This document shows positions 46,193 through 57,974 of a stretch of DNA of 64,000 nt, piece by piece. Below the pieces are notes generated by a model that saw only the letters and a list, made by a program, of their open reading frames with translations, made no database searches and was not told the DNA's origin. Made by a program: the position numbers and the translations under genes. The stretch is from Piscicola geometra (Eukaryota > Annelida > Clitellata > Hirudinida > Piscicolidae): the NCBI GenBank assembly GCA_943735955.1, contig OX030963.1, forward strand, positions 8,330,179-8,394,178, written 5' to 3'. Every line of letters begins with the position of its first letter. Within the stretch, counting starts at the first letter, position 1.

Positions 46193-46779
46193 GGTTTAAG
46201 GTAATGGCGCAGTACCGATAGAGTTCGTGGTTGGATGTTTGGTGTAGAAGGGAAGATTTGTTTGAGAATCGGTGTTTTTCTTTTGTATGTTCTTTTCTTT
46301 TAATGGTGAAGTAAGAGTCTGCCTAAGTTTTTATTGACCCTAAAGTCTTTGAATGGTCTGCTGTTTGGTATTGTAGGCTGGTGAATGCAAAGGTTTCCTT
46401 AAAAACACTTTGATTTTTTTTGTCTTAAAGCCCATTTAGCCCATATAGGCTCTTCATGAAAAAACTTCAACTTTTGTTATTATTCAAAACTCATTTAGCC
46501 CATTTAGGACCCATTACGACCCATTTAAGCTTTTCTTTATAAACAAGTTAACTTTTATTCTTTTTTGAGGCCCATTTAGCCTATATAGGACCCATATAGA
46601 TAATCCTTAGCCCATTTAGGACCCATATAGAATGTTCACAGGGCAATCTATGAGCAGGCTTCTGGAATCGATGAAGAGAATTGTTCACAACCTTGGGATG
46701 GAGAGGCAGTGTGGTATGTTGAACCATAGACTGAAGAAACTAGTAAATTGAATGCAGTCAGTAGATCCATCATCCTATA
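46193..46779. other. Intergenic DNA, unclassified repeat
   Basis: Contains CCCATTTAGCCCATATAGG-type words at 46430-46640, related in inverted orientation to 33890-34000. No coding evidence. Confidence 0.5.
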
Positions 46780-47075
46780 AAAGAGCCAGCAGCCTAGAGA
46801 TGGCCAGATCTCGTCTTTCAAAGGCTTCGAGACAGCCGCTCAGTAAAAAAAAGTTAAAACTAATGCAATGATGATGGTGGTGATGTAGACGAGGTTTGAT
46901 GTGAGGGGTATTTAAATTAATTATTAAGATTATTTGATTTTTATTTAACTTATACATACATATATTCTATAGTTGGTTTTATTTAACATAACTGTTTTAT
47001 TTAACACATTTAATGAAAGCGCTTTTGAAATTGAATAAAAAGCATGTATAAATACTTTTGATTGATTGATGAATT
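46780..47075 (+). mobile_element. LINE 3' end copy
   Basis: TG-rich 3' UTR remnant (GATGATGGTGGTGATGTAGA), then TTTATTTAACA words, GAAAGCGCTTTTGAAATTG and a GATTGATTGATG tail. It lies just downstream of the minus-strand gene. Confidence 0.7.
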
Positions 47076-47241
47076 CATTTCTTATATTTTTTTAGTGATC
47101 GGCGATATTTAGCAAACCGAGTTTCATAATAAAAACCTGGAAATTAGAAAAATGGTTATGGCAAGTATTCTCAAAAATGGCAGAAGAAACGGTAATAGTT
47201 AAAACAACAACTTTTGGACCAAAAATTACGAAAACTTTTAT

Positions 47242-47247
47242 TTTATT
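47242..47247 (-). promoter_or_regulatory. Possible polyadenylation signal of the CATIP-like gene
   Basis: AATAAA on the minus strand about 160 bp past the stop codon at 47405. Position fits a short 3' UTR, but the region is AT-rich, so a chance hit is possible. Confidence 0.35.
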
Positions 47248-47404
47248 TAATAGTTTTTGTATTAAAAATTGTCTTAATTCAAACTATTTTTAAGAAGAAA
47301 ATGTTTTTGGTCCTCCTTTCCTACCTTCTTCTTCTTCTTCTTCTTTTCCTCCTTTCTTTCCTTCTTCCTTCCTCCTTTCTTTCCTTCTTCCTCGCTCGTT
47401 TTCC

Positions 47405-50400
47405 TCAAGACTTGCCAGTGAAGTACTCGACAGCGAAGTCGATGACGTTGTCAGGCTTGTCCATGAGCACCTGCTGCAGGAAGTCCGCCATGAGCGCCTT
47501 CCACTCGGCCTTCTTGTACACGTACTTGAGTTTGTCGCTCACGATCCGCTCCTGTCGTGGTGGTTCCATTGGGAAGCTTCAGAGACGAGAGAGAAGTAAA
47601 TGAGGAAGAAAGGTGGGAATTTTGGAATTTGAGAAAAAACTTAATGGGTGGGATTGAGCTCTTAAAATGAGTGGGTGAGTTGCTTGAGGATGGGTGGATG
47701 GATAGGTAAAAAGTTTGGAGGTAAATATAGGCGCATTATTTAATTTTCCTTAAATCTTAAATCTCGGGTGCATACATCGGATTGATAGGTTTAAGAAGAA
47801 ATAAACAACGGCATTAGAGAAAATGTAGGATGTAAACAAGAACATTGTTTTAGACTTTCTATCAGCGATAGCTGTAAAATAAATATATGGTTTAAACAAT
47901 AACTGTTACGCGATCTTTAATTTTTGCACAATAAACTCCTTTTTTATTAAAAAAATTTTTTTTAGCCTACAAGTTTTAGGACGGTTAGAAGACAGATTGG
48001 GTTCTGTTAATAAATTTCAAAGTGAAAAAAACTCGTTATATCTATTTATTTATTTAAACATATATTCATTTACATTAATAAAAAAACTCCTCAAAATCTT
48101 CAATGAGCTGGTTTACAGCATCTAAAGTTCATTCTTTGGCCTGTTGAATGGTGTGGGTCATCTTATTTATAGCCTGAACTTTTTAGACTTTTTACTCTTA
48201 GTTTTTTCCAATTAATTGCATAATTTTTTTTATACTGGCTTATACTTCTTAAAGCCGCAGGGCCTTTCTCAGCTTCAAAATATATAGTTTAGTTTAGTTT
48301 AGAGAGTTAGAACCACGCATTTCTTTATAAAAATAAAAACTAAATTCAATTAATATACTACTTAAAGGAATAATTAAAATAATTCAATAAAATATTTTAG
48401 CTAATTAATTAATAAAACCAATAAAATTCATATTTACTCTTTTTTTTATTATTTATAGCTAACCTACATAGTTCTGATTGGATGTAGTTCTATTTATACA
48501 TCAATAAATCCTATAAACCCGTCTTTGAGTAGGGTTTATAGGATGAACATCGAAATATGTAGTGAAGAACAATAACTTTCGCGACACAACCGGATGAATT
48601 AAACAACGTTCAAAATGCATCGGATGTACGGATTGAGTACATCGGATGAATTAAACAATACGCCCTATGCTTGAAAAAGGTTGAGTTTTGAATTATGAAT
48701 AAATTGATTCATGACAGTAAACTCCTTGAAGAATTTCTCGCACCACCCCACCTATCCTTCCTTCCACTCTCTCCCCCCGCACTAGGCCTTGAAGAGCACC
48801 TTGGCACTGGCGTATATGGGCTTCATCTCGAGGTCCTTCTCCCACTCAAACTTGCCCTTCGCCTTCGACTCGTCGATGAAGAAATGCTTGAGTGAGTCGA
48901 AGTTCTTGAGGAGGGGGTGGCAGAGCAATATGCCTGCTCCAGGCTCCACCCTCAGCAGCAGCAGTCCACACTCGTCGAAGAAGTATCTGAGAGGTGGTGG
49001 TGAGACTGTGGTGGTGGTGGTGGTGAGACTGTGGTGGTGGTGGTGGTGAGACTGTGGTGGTGGTGGTGGTGAGACTGTGGTGGTGGTGGTGGTGAGACTG
49101 TGGTGGTGGTGGTGGTGAGACTGTAGTGGTGGTGGTGAGACTGTGGTGGTGGTGGTGGTGAGACTGTGGTGGTGGTGGTGGTGAGACTGTAGTGGTGGTG
49201 GTGGTGAGACTGTGGTGGTGGTGGTGGTGAGACTGTGGTGGTGGTGGTAAGACTGTGGTGGTGGTGAGACTGTGGTGGTGGTGAGACTGTGGTGGTGGTG
49301 AGATTGTGGTGGTGGTGGTGAGACTGTGGTGGTGGTGGTGGTGAGACTGTGGTGGTGGTAGTGATGAGACTGTGGTGGTGGTGGTGGTGGTGAGACTGTG
49401 GTGGTGGTGGTGGTGAGACTGTGTGGTGGTGGTGAGACTGTGGTGGTGGTGGTGAGACTTTGGTGGTGGTGGTGATACTGTGGTGGTGGTGGTGGTGAGA
49501 CTGAAGTGGTGGTGGTGGTGGGACTGTGGTGGTGGTGGTGGTGAGACTGTGGTGGTGGTGGTGGTAGTGAGACTGTGGTGGTGGTGGTGGTGGTGAGACT
49601 GTGGTGGTGGTAGTGGTGAGACTGTGGTGGTGGTGGTGGTGAGACTGTGGTGGTGGTGGTGGTGAGACTGTGGTGGTTGTGGTGGTGAGACTGTGGTGGT
49701 GGTGAGACTGTGGTGGTGGTGGTGAGACTGTGGTGGTGGTGGTAGTGAGACTGTGGTGGTGGTGGTGGTGAGACTGTGGTGGTGGTGAGACTGTGGTGGT
49801 GGTGGTGATGGTGAGACTGTGGTGGTGGAGGTGGCGAGACTGTGGTGGTGGTGGTGGTGGTGAGACTGTGGTGGTGGTGAGACTGTGGTGGTGGTGGTGG
49901 CGAGACTGTGGTGGTGGTGGTGGTGATACTGTGGTGGTGGTGGTGAGACTGTGGTGGTGGTGGTGGTGGTGAGACTGTGGTGGTGGTGGTGAGACTGTGG
50001 TGGTGGTGGTGAGACTGTGGTGGTGGTGGTGGTGGTGAGACTGTGGTGGTGGTGGTGAGACTGTGGTGGTGGTGGTGGTGAGACTGTGGTGGTGGTGGTG
50101 GTGAGACTGTGGTGGTGGTGGTGGTGAGACTGTGGTGGTGGTGGTGGTGGTGAGACTGTGGTGGTGGTGGTGGTGAGACTGTGGTGGTGGTGGTGAGACT
50201 GTGATGGTGGTGGTGAGACTGTGGTGGTGGTGGTGAGTCTGTGGTGGTGGTTGTGAGACTGTGGTGGTGGTGGTGAGACTGTGGTGGTGGTGGTGAGACT
50301 TTGGTGGTGGTGGTGAGACTGTGGTGGTGGTGGTGGTGAGACTGTGGTGGTGGTGGTGGTGAGACTGTGGTGGTGGTGGTGGTGAAACTGTGGTGGTGGT

Positions 50401-53400
50401 GGTGGTGAGACTGTGGTGGTGGTGGTGGTGAGACTGTGGTGGTGGTGAGACTGTGGTGGTGGTGAGACTGTGGTGGTGGTGGTGGTGGTGAGACTGTGGT
50501 GGTGGTGGTGATGGTGAGACTGTGGTGGTGGTGAGACTGTGGTGGTGGTGGTGAGACTGTGGTGGTTGTGGTGGTGAGACTGTGGTGGTGGTGGTGGTGG
50601 TGAGACTGTGATGGTGGTGGTGAGTCTGTGGTGGTAGTGGTGAGACTGTGGTGGTTGTGAGACTGTGGTGGTTGTGAGACTGTGATGGTGGTGGTGAGTC
50701 TGTGGTGGTAGTGGTGAGACTGTGGTGGTTGTGAGACTGTGGTGGTTGTGAGACTGTGGTGGTGGTGGTGAGACTGTGGTGGTGGTGGTGAGACTTTGGT
50801 GGTGGTGGTGAGACTGTGGTGGTGGTAGTGGTGAGACTGTGGTGGTGGTGGTGGTGAGACTGTGGTGGTGGTGGTAGTGAGACTGTGGTAGTGGTGGTGG
50901 TGAGACTGTGGTGGTGGTGATGGTGAGACTGTGGTGGTGGTGGTGAAACTGTGGTGGTGGTGGTGGTGGTGAGACTGTGGTGGTGGTGAGACTGTGGTGG
51001 TGGTGGTGGTGGTGGTGGTGAGACTGTGGTGGTGGTGGTGAGACTGTGGTGGTGGTGGTGAGACTTTGGTGGTGGTGGTGGTGAGACTGTGGTGGTGAGT
51101 CTGTGGTGGTGGTGGTGAGACTGTGGTGGTGGTGAGACTGTGGTGGTGGTGGTGGTGAGACTGTGGTGGTGGTAGTGGTGAGACTGTGGTGGTGGTGGTG
51201 GTGGTGAGACTGTAATGGTGGTGGTGGTGAGACTGTGGTGGTGGTGGTGAGACTGTGGTGGTGGTGGTGGTGAGACTGTGGTGGTGGTGGTGAGACTGTG
51301 GTGGTGGTGGTGAGACTGTGGTGGTGAGTCTGTGGTGGTGGTGGTGAGACTGTGGTGGTGGTGGTGGTGAGACTGTGGTGGTGAGTCTGTGGTGGTGGTG
51401 GTGAGTCTGTGGTGGTAGTGGTGGTGAGACTCTGGTGGTGGTGAGACTGTGATGGTGGTGAGACTGTGGTGGTGGTGAGACTGTGGTGGTGGTGGTGGTG
51501 AGACTGTGGTGGTGATGAGACTGTGGTGGTGGTGAGACTGTGGTGGTGGTGGTGGTGGTGAGACTGTGGTGGTGGTGGTGAGACTGTGGTGGTGGTGGTG
51601 AGACTGTGGTGGTGAGTCTGTGGTGGTGGTGGTGAGACTGTGGTGGTGGTGGTGGTGAGACTGTGGTGGTGGTGGTGGTGGTGGTGAGACTGTGGTGGTG
51701 GTGAGACTGTGGTGGTGGTGGTGGTGAGACTGTGGTGGTGGTGGTGAGACTGTGGTGGTGGTAGTGGTGAGACTGTGGTGGTGGTGGTGGTGAGACTGTG
51801 GTGGTGGTGGTGAGACTGTGGTGGTCATGGTGGAAAGAGTATGAACGCGTGGGTGAGATGGCCCTTCTGGGGCGGCTACTCGGTCTGTGGCGATACTCGT
51901 GTGCGGGCATCAAGAGAAAAACTTTCGTTATTCTTAAAGTTTGTAGCTTTGAATTTTATTTGGTACATTCATTTTTCAAATAATATGAAAAACAAAGTAT
52001 CGTAAAATATTATGTATAAAGCGTAGCCATTTTTTATAGCCAAAAAAAATAAAAAGAATAAAAAGACAATGCATAAAAGTATTATTTTGATGTAATCATG
52101 ATGAGCATGATCTAAACATTTATGCCCTCATTTGTGTCGGTGTGTACTGCATAGTTTCGGACACCGCAGTCTTTGCGAAGACCAACCTCACTGTACACAT
52201 TGATGTGCATGCTGGAGGCTCATCTTGCAAGGATCGCTAAGTTGATGCAGCATTTCATGTTTGGCGAATGGCTTCAATGAGTGAAATGGAATGCAGCCTA
52301 CTTTTTCCAATTCATTCATTGAGGAGGCGTTGTTAACGAATTAAATTCCGCAATCTAGTTTTTTTAATGGCTTTAATTTTTTAAAAGTGCCAACTAGTTC
52401 GCACGTGAAAATGTTAACCCAGTGATGGGACCAGTGAGCATTTAAAATGTTGGCAGGATAGATAGTTTTGAAGAAAGTAAGGGTGGGAAGAAGTGTGGTG
52501 TTTGGTGGAGTGGGGGTGGGATCACTGGTTCGGGTGGATGTTTGAAGGGCTATGAAGGGGCACCTCATGACTTGCGTGTAGTGCTTGTTGTACAACTTCT
52601 TCTCGATGCCCATCGCTTCGACCCACGATCCATCCACGTTGACTTTCCACTTGCCCAAGTCTGTCTGTTCAGTTCATCAACTCTTCATTCTATTTTAATT
52701 TTTTCATTGATTCGTCTACCCATCGATTCGTCTACCCATCGATTCGTCTACCCATCGATTCGTCTACCCATTGATTCATCCATTAAAATATTTATTCACT
52801 CATCTATCTTAAGTTAAGTTTTCATCAATTACCGCACTTATACTTTTCTAAATAGTGAAACTTCCTCACATAATCCGAAAGGACAAAGTCATTAGTGTTG
52901 TCAAGTTCTACAAAACAGAGGTTGCTTGGTATTGAGCCCTTAACAGCCAGCAACTGGTATTGATGATGATGATACTATCATAAGGGGGTTCTGAGAATGA
53001 TGTCAATGGACTGATGGGACTGATGATGATTCTGGAATATGAGGATGAATAAGTTGGTAATGATAGTGGTATAAACACGATGATAAGGATTTAGGATAGA
53101 AGTGTTGACAATAATAGTAGGATAGAGATGTTGATAGTGATAGTGGGATAGAAGTGTTGATAATGATAGTAGGATAGAGATGTTGAAAATGATATTGGGA
53201 TAGAGGTGTTGATAATGATAGTAGGATAGAGATTTTGATATTGATAGTGGGATAGAAGTGTTGATAATGATAGTAGGTAAAGGTGTTGATAATGATAGTG
53301 GAATAGAGATGTTGATAATGATAATGGGATAGAAGTGTTGATAATGATAGTGGGATAAAGGTGTTGATAATTATATAAGAATAGAGGTGTTGATAATGAT

Positions 53401-56400
53401 AGTGGGATAGAGGTGTTGATAATGATAGTGGGATAAAGGTGTTGAAAATGATATTGGAATAGAGATGTTGATAATGATAGTGGGATAGAGGTGTTGAAAA
53501 TGATATAAGAATAGAGGTGTTGATAATGATAGTGGGATAGAGGTGTTGATAATGATATAAGAATAGAGATGTTGATAATGATATAAGAATAGAGGTGTTG
53601 ATAATGATAGTGGGATAGGGGTGTTGATAATGATAGTGGGATAGGGGTGTTGATAATGATAGTGGGATAGGGGTGTTGATAATGATAGTGGGATAAAGGT
53701 GTTGAAAATGATATAAGAACAGAGGTGTTGATAATGATAGTGGGATAGAGGTGTTGATAATGATAGTGGGATAGAGGTGTTGATAATGATATAAGAATAG
53801 AGGTGTTGATAATGAAAGTGGGATAGAGGTGTTGATAATGAAAGTGGGATAGAGGTGTTGATAATGATATAAGAATAGAGGTGTTGATAATGATAGTGGG
53901 ATAAAGGTGTTGATAATTATATTGGGATAGAGGTATTGATAATGATATTGGGATAGAGGTGTTGATAATGATATTGGGATAGAGGTGTTGATAATGATAG
54001 TGGGATAGAGGTGTTGAAAATGATATAAGAATAGAGGTGTTGATAATGATATTGGGATAAAGGTGTTGATAATTATATTGGGATAGAGGTATTGATAATG
54101 ATATTGGGATAAAGGTGTTGATAATGATATTGGGATAAAGGTGTTGATAATGATATTGGGATAGAGGTGTTGATAATGCTATTGGGATAGAGGTGTTGAT
54201 AATGATATTGGGATAGAGGTGTTGATAATGATAGTGGGATAGAGGTGTTGATAATGATAGTGGGATAGAGGTGTTGAAAATGATATAAGAATAGAGGTGT
54301 TGATAATGATAGTGGGATAGAGGTGTTGATAATGATAGTGGGATAGAGGTGTTGATAATGATAGTGGGATAGAGATGTTGATAATAATAGTAGGATAGAG
54401 GTGTTGATAATGATATTGGGATATAGGTGTTGATATTGATATTGGGATAGAGGTGTTGATAATGATAGTGCGATAAAGGTGTTGAAAATGATATAAGAAT
54501 AGAGGTGTTGATAATGATAGTGGGATAAAGGTGTAGATAATGATATAAGAATAAAGGTGTTGATAATGATATTGGGATAAAGGTGTTGATAATGATATTG
54601 TGATAGAGATGTTGATAATGATATTGGGATAGAGGTGTTGATAATGAAATTGGGATAGAGGTGTTGATAATGATATTGGGATAGAGGTGTTGATAATGCT
54701 ATTGGGATAAAGGTGTTGATAATTATATTGGGATAGAGGTGTTGATAATGATATTGGGATAGAGGTGTTGATAATGATATTGGGATAAAGGTGTTGATAA
54801 TTATATTGGGATAGAGGTATTGATAATGATATTGGGATAGAGGTGTTGATAATGATAGTGGGATAGAGAAGTTGATAATGATATTGGAATAGAGGTGTTG
54901 ACACAAAGAGATATGACGATGGTAATATGCTCAAAACTTCCTGCGCAGAAGTATTCGGGACCTTCAGGATCAAGTAGCTCTGTCCAGGAAAAAGAACTTC
55001 TTGTCTCTTCTCGTCCAGCAGCTCATAGCTCGAGAAACTTTGTTGTCTCTTTGTGGTTGTTGTAGGGGTGCTTGTTGCAGTGGGGTTGTTACAGTGGTGG
55101 TTGTTGCAGTGGGGTTGTTACAGTGGTGGTTGTTGCAGTAGGGTTGTTACAGTGGTGGTTGTTGCAGTGGTGGTTGTTGCAGTGGTGGTTGTTGCAGTGG
55201 TGGTTGTTGCAGTGGTCGTTGTTGCAGTGGGGTTGTTGTAGGGGTGGTTGATACAGTTGTAGTTGTTTCAGTGGTGGTTGTTGTATGAGTAGTTGTTGCA
55301 GTGGTGGTTGTTGTAGTGGTGGTTGTTGCAGTGGTGGTTGTTGCAGTGGTGGTTGTTGCAGTGGTGGTTGTTTGAGTGGTGGTTGTTGCAGTGGTGGTTG
55401 TTGTAGAAAAAGTTAAATTTCTAATGATACTTGTATTCAAGAAGGCTTTGATTTTATGCCTTACAGTTTATTTATTTACAATTTTAATTTTTAAAATTAT
55501 AAATCTGTTTTTCTGTCATTGAAGCAGTCATTTTTTAGAAAAACGTGGATGCCACGTAATGTGTTCAGGGATCTCAGGCTTGCTATCCCGTAAACTCCGT
55601 CTATAAGATGGACTTAAAAGTACATTTTATAGATGTAAAGATGTGCCTTATACATGGTGTTTTACGATAATGAAATTCACAAACACCATCGATGACGTAT
55701 TCGAAGGCGATGATGGTCTTCTCTCCATCATACACCATATTCACCTGCAGGAACAGTCATCCATTCGTCAATTCTTCTGTCACCCCCACTCTGTCCCTCA
55801 CTCTTTGTCCCCAAACCATTGTCCCTCAACCTTTGTCCCTCACCATCTGTTCCTCACCTTCTGTACCTTCACCTTCTGTCTCTCACATTCTGTACCTCAC
55901 CTTCTGTACCTCACCTTCTGTACCTCACCTTCTGTACCTCACCCTCTGTCTCTCACATTCTGTACCTCACCTTCTGTATCTCACCTTCTGTACCTCACCT
56001 TCTGTACCTTCACCTTCTGTACCTCACCCTCTGTCTCTCACATTCTGTACCTTCACCTTCTGTACCTCACCCTCTGTCCATCACCCTCTGTACCTCACCT
56101 TCTGTACCTCACCTTCTGTTCCTCACCTTCTGTACCTTCACCTTCTGTACCTCACCCTCTGTCTCTCACATTCTGTACCTCACCCTCTGTCTCTCACATT
56201 CTGTACCTTCACCTTCTGTACCTCACCCTCTGTACCTCAACCTCTGTCCCTCACCCTCTGTCCTTCACCCTCTGTCCCTGACCCTCTATCCACCCATTCA
56301 TCCATCATACACCTTCATCCACTTGTACCATCTATTTAATCAATCACCTTTTACTCAATAGTCACTTTTTTTTAACTTTTTGAAGCAAATTGATAAATAC

Positions 56401-56962
56401 AAAGGAATTTTGAGGGATATTTTCCACTTTCAACTCAAAGCACTGGTTTTAAAACTAATTTAAAAGCTTTTTCTTTAAAACTTTTTGTTCTCTTAAATGC
56501 ACCAACTGAAGGCACCTCCTCACCTCCTTGGAGAGGTGGTACTTGGCGTGGATGTGGCTTTCGAAGTGGAGTTCCTGCACCTCGAGCGAGGGCGTCACGT
56601 TGCAGACGACTAGACGAGAGCGCTCAATGTCCTTGTCCTGGTGCCTCGACTTCTGCGTCATCTGGGGAAGCAGGAGCAGCAGGAGGAGATGGAGCGGGAG
56701 TTTAAGCCTTTTGAGTGCTTGATGCTTTTCTAAATTCCTTCGAGTTTTGAAGTTTCAATTTTTCTCTAAAATCAATTTCAACGAGTATACAATGAAAGTA
56801 ATTTATTTGTAATAATTGTCCTCGCCTTGAGGCAAGAGACATTGGCGACGGTGGTGAGGGCGATTTCGATGCTGTAGTCGCCAATGCTGGAGTTTTCTGA
56901 CGTGGAAGTGCTCATGAACCTCAAGTCCTCCTTGCCAGTCAGTGACAAGGTCTGACTCGCAC
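47405..56962 (-). CDS. CATIP-like (C2orf62-like) protein, at least seven exons
   Basis: Exons, transcription order: 56962-56826, 56661-56524, 55744-55685, 55048-54962, 52664-52564, 48986-48800 and 47551-47405 (TGA). All phases agree, giving about 284 codons; the start exon is not found. The best clue is the C-terminal half: GIEKKLYNKHYTQVMRYFFD, LRVEPGAG, FEWEKDLEMKPIYASAK and a final RIIa/DPY30-like helix pair (MADFLQQVLMDKPDNVIDFA, then VEYF). From memory this is the order seen in CATIP (a YFLxDG strand, a WEEDMELY block, a SDFLxxLLLRxPDDVxxFA end), a protein linked to actin and ciliogenesis. The N-terminal exons are less convincing. The donor at 56825 is GC (AAG|GCGAGG). Exon ends at 55685 and 55048 were chosen for frame and are least certain. 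Alternative: another ciliary protein with an RIIa-like domain. Confidence 0.68.
47552..48799 (-). other. Last intron of the CATIP-like gene
   Basis: 1,248 bp of mostly AT-rich sequence with no strong repeat or ORF. The acceptor CGACAG is at 47552-47557 and the donor AAG|GTGCTC at 48799. Confidence 0.6.
48990..51830. repeat. Length-variable GTGAGACTGTGG(TGG)n minisatellite, 2.8 kb
   Basis: Well over 100 units of GTGAGACTGTGGTGGTGGTG with 1-6 extra GGT triplets and rare T/A variants. Read on the gene's sense (minus) strand it is C-rich, with CCACCACAGTCTCAC in every unit. Two minus-strand frames of about 1,000 codons (Thr/His/Pro/Ser) run through it and one continues in frame into exon 48986-48800. 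Confidence 0.96.
51840..52340. other. Intron remainder, possible old repeat
   Basis: AT-rich, with a GC-richer block at 52140-52300 (TGGAGGCTCATCTTGCAAGG) that looks like an old transposon piece. I cannot identify it. Confidence 0.4.
52711..52775. repeat. 16-bp tandem repeat
   Basis: Four copies of TTCGTCTACCCATCGA in intron 52665-54961. Confidence 0.9.
53060..54900. repeat. 26-bp minisatellite, about 70 copies
   Basis: Unit GTGTTGATAATGATAGTGGG ATAGAG with two frequent variants in the middle (GATATTGGG and GATATAAGA). It ends 60 bp before the exon at 54962 and produces long spurious Ile/Ser/Tyr/Leu frames on the minus strand. Confidence 0.96.
55051..55410. repeat. 15-bp GTGGTGGTTGTTGCA repeat
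   Basis: About 22 imperfect units (GTGGTGGTTGTTGCA, some GTGGGGTTGTTACA) starting right at the acceptor of exon 55048-54962, so on the sense strand it forms the C/A-rich intron end. Confidence 0.92.
55790..56290. repeat. CTCACCTTCTGTACCT repeat
   Basis: Some 35 units of about 15-16 bp (CTCACCTTCTGTACCT, CTCACCCTCTGTCTCT). On the sense strand (minus) it reads AGGTGAGGTACAGAAGG, which is G-rich and resembles a 5' splice site in every unit; the true donor of the exon ending at 56524 is GAG|GTGAGG. Confidence 0.93.
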
Positions 56963-57089
56963 CTGAAATCGAAGCAGGTGTCAATTTGGGATACATTTGT
57001 TTGGCTTAGTTAGATAGACCAAGTTTAAATGTACAAAAAACACAATGGCACACAAATGCGTCTGGAATTATCGTTCGATCGAGTGCATC

Positions 57090-57372
57090 GAAGCAGTTTA
57101 GCTGGATTAGAAGGCGGAGAGTACGTCGAAAAATATATTCCTAATAGGAATAATGATACTGTGGTGATAATGATGTAGTGGCGATGATGATGATGTTGGT
57201 GAGACTGGATAAGAGGGGTGATTGAAGTCATAGTTGAAGTTATTTGATTTTTATTTAAATGTCACATATATTCTTTGAAAATGGTAAAAAAACGGCTTTA
57301 TTTGACAAATTTATTCATGAGGGCTTTTGAATTAATGAAAAGACACGTTTAGTAATTCATTTGATTGATTGA
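57090..57372 (+). mobile_element. LINE 3' end copy
   Basis: TG-rich UTR remnant (GTGGTGATAATGATGTAGTGG), TTTATTTGACAAATTTATT, a degenerate hairpin and a TTTGATTGATTGA tail. Same family as the tails at 32.7, 33.4, 45.0 and 47.0 kb. Confidence 0.7.
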
Positions 57373-57691
57373 ATAATACATTCAAGTTTCAAAAATTTGG
57401 TAAGCGCTACGTTAGTCACTAGGTGCATGTATGCTCTCATTGCTCCTTCACCAGCTCCTGAGACTTCCAACTTAGCATAATTTAGCGAAATTGTTGAAAA
57501 GTGGTTTTTATATATTCATCATCAGTTGATCATTTTGATTTTGACTTATTTTGAATGCACAATTGTTTTTAAAGATGATTAATTATAATTTAGATAAAAA
57601 GCGCTGAATGTTGAACGTTGATTAAGTTGAATATGAATATATCTTTGAATTTAAATAACAAATAAATTTTAAGCAAAGAGGTAAAAAGTTT
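57373..57691. other. AT-rich intergenic DNA
   Basis: Nothing recognised. Confidence 0.5.
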
Positions 57692-57974
57692 TTTTGTAAG
57701 CCCTTAATATATTCAGTCATTAAACTCTTCCTACTTTAATTGACATGTGAATAATCTAGGACCTAGATCATTCTAGGTAAAGCATCTTTTAAAAACAAAA
57801 TTATTAATCGAATTTTGTAAAATAATTATTTCTCAAAAATAATTATTATAAAAACATTTTTTAGAAAGATAATAATAACCGCATTTTGTAAAAGAATTAT
57901 TATAGAATTTCCAAAGTGGAAAGAGTTTAATCATTAAATTTTAATGACAGTGAATATATTAAGGGCTTACAAAA
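57692..57974. mobile_element. Small TIR element (MITE)
   Basis: TTTGTAAGCCCTTAATATAT (left) and ATATATTAAGGGCTTACAAA (right) are perfect 20-bp inverted repeats. Inside, TCATTAAACTCTTCC and GGAAAGAGTTTAATCATTAA extend the pairing. Total about 280 bp, non-coding. Flanks are A/T runs, so the target duplication cannot be read. Confidence 0.82.

Noticed and set aside
53060..54973. Minus-strand frames rich in Ile/Ser/Tyr/Leu resembling membrane repeats
   Set aside because: They follow the 26-bp minisatellite exactly and have no support outside it.
57031..57231. Short minus-strand ORF beside the first CATIP-like exon, considered as the start exon
   Set aside because: It reads through a LINE 3' UTR remnant and has no splice-compatible junction with the exon at 56962.
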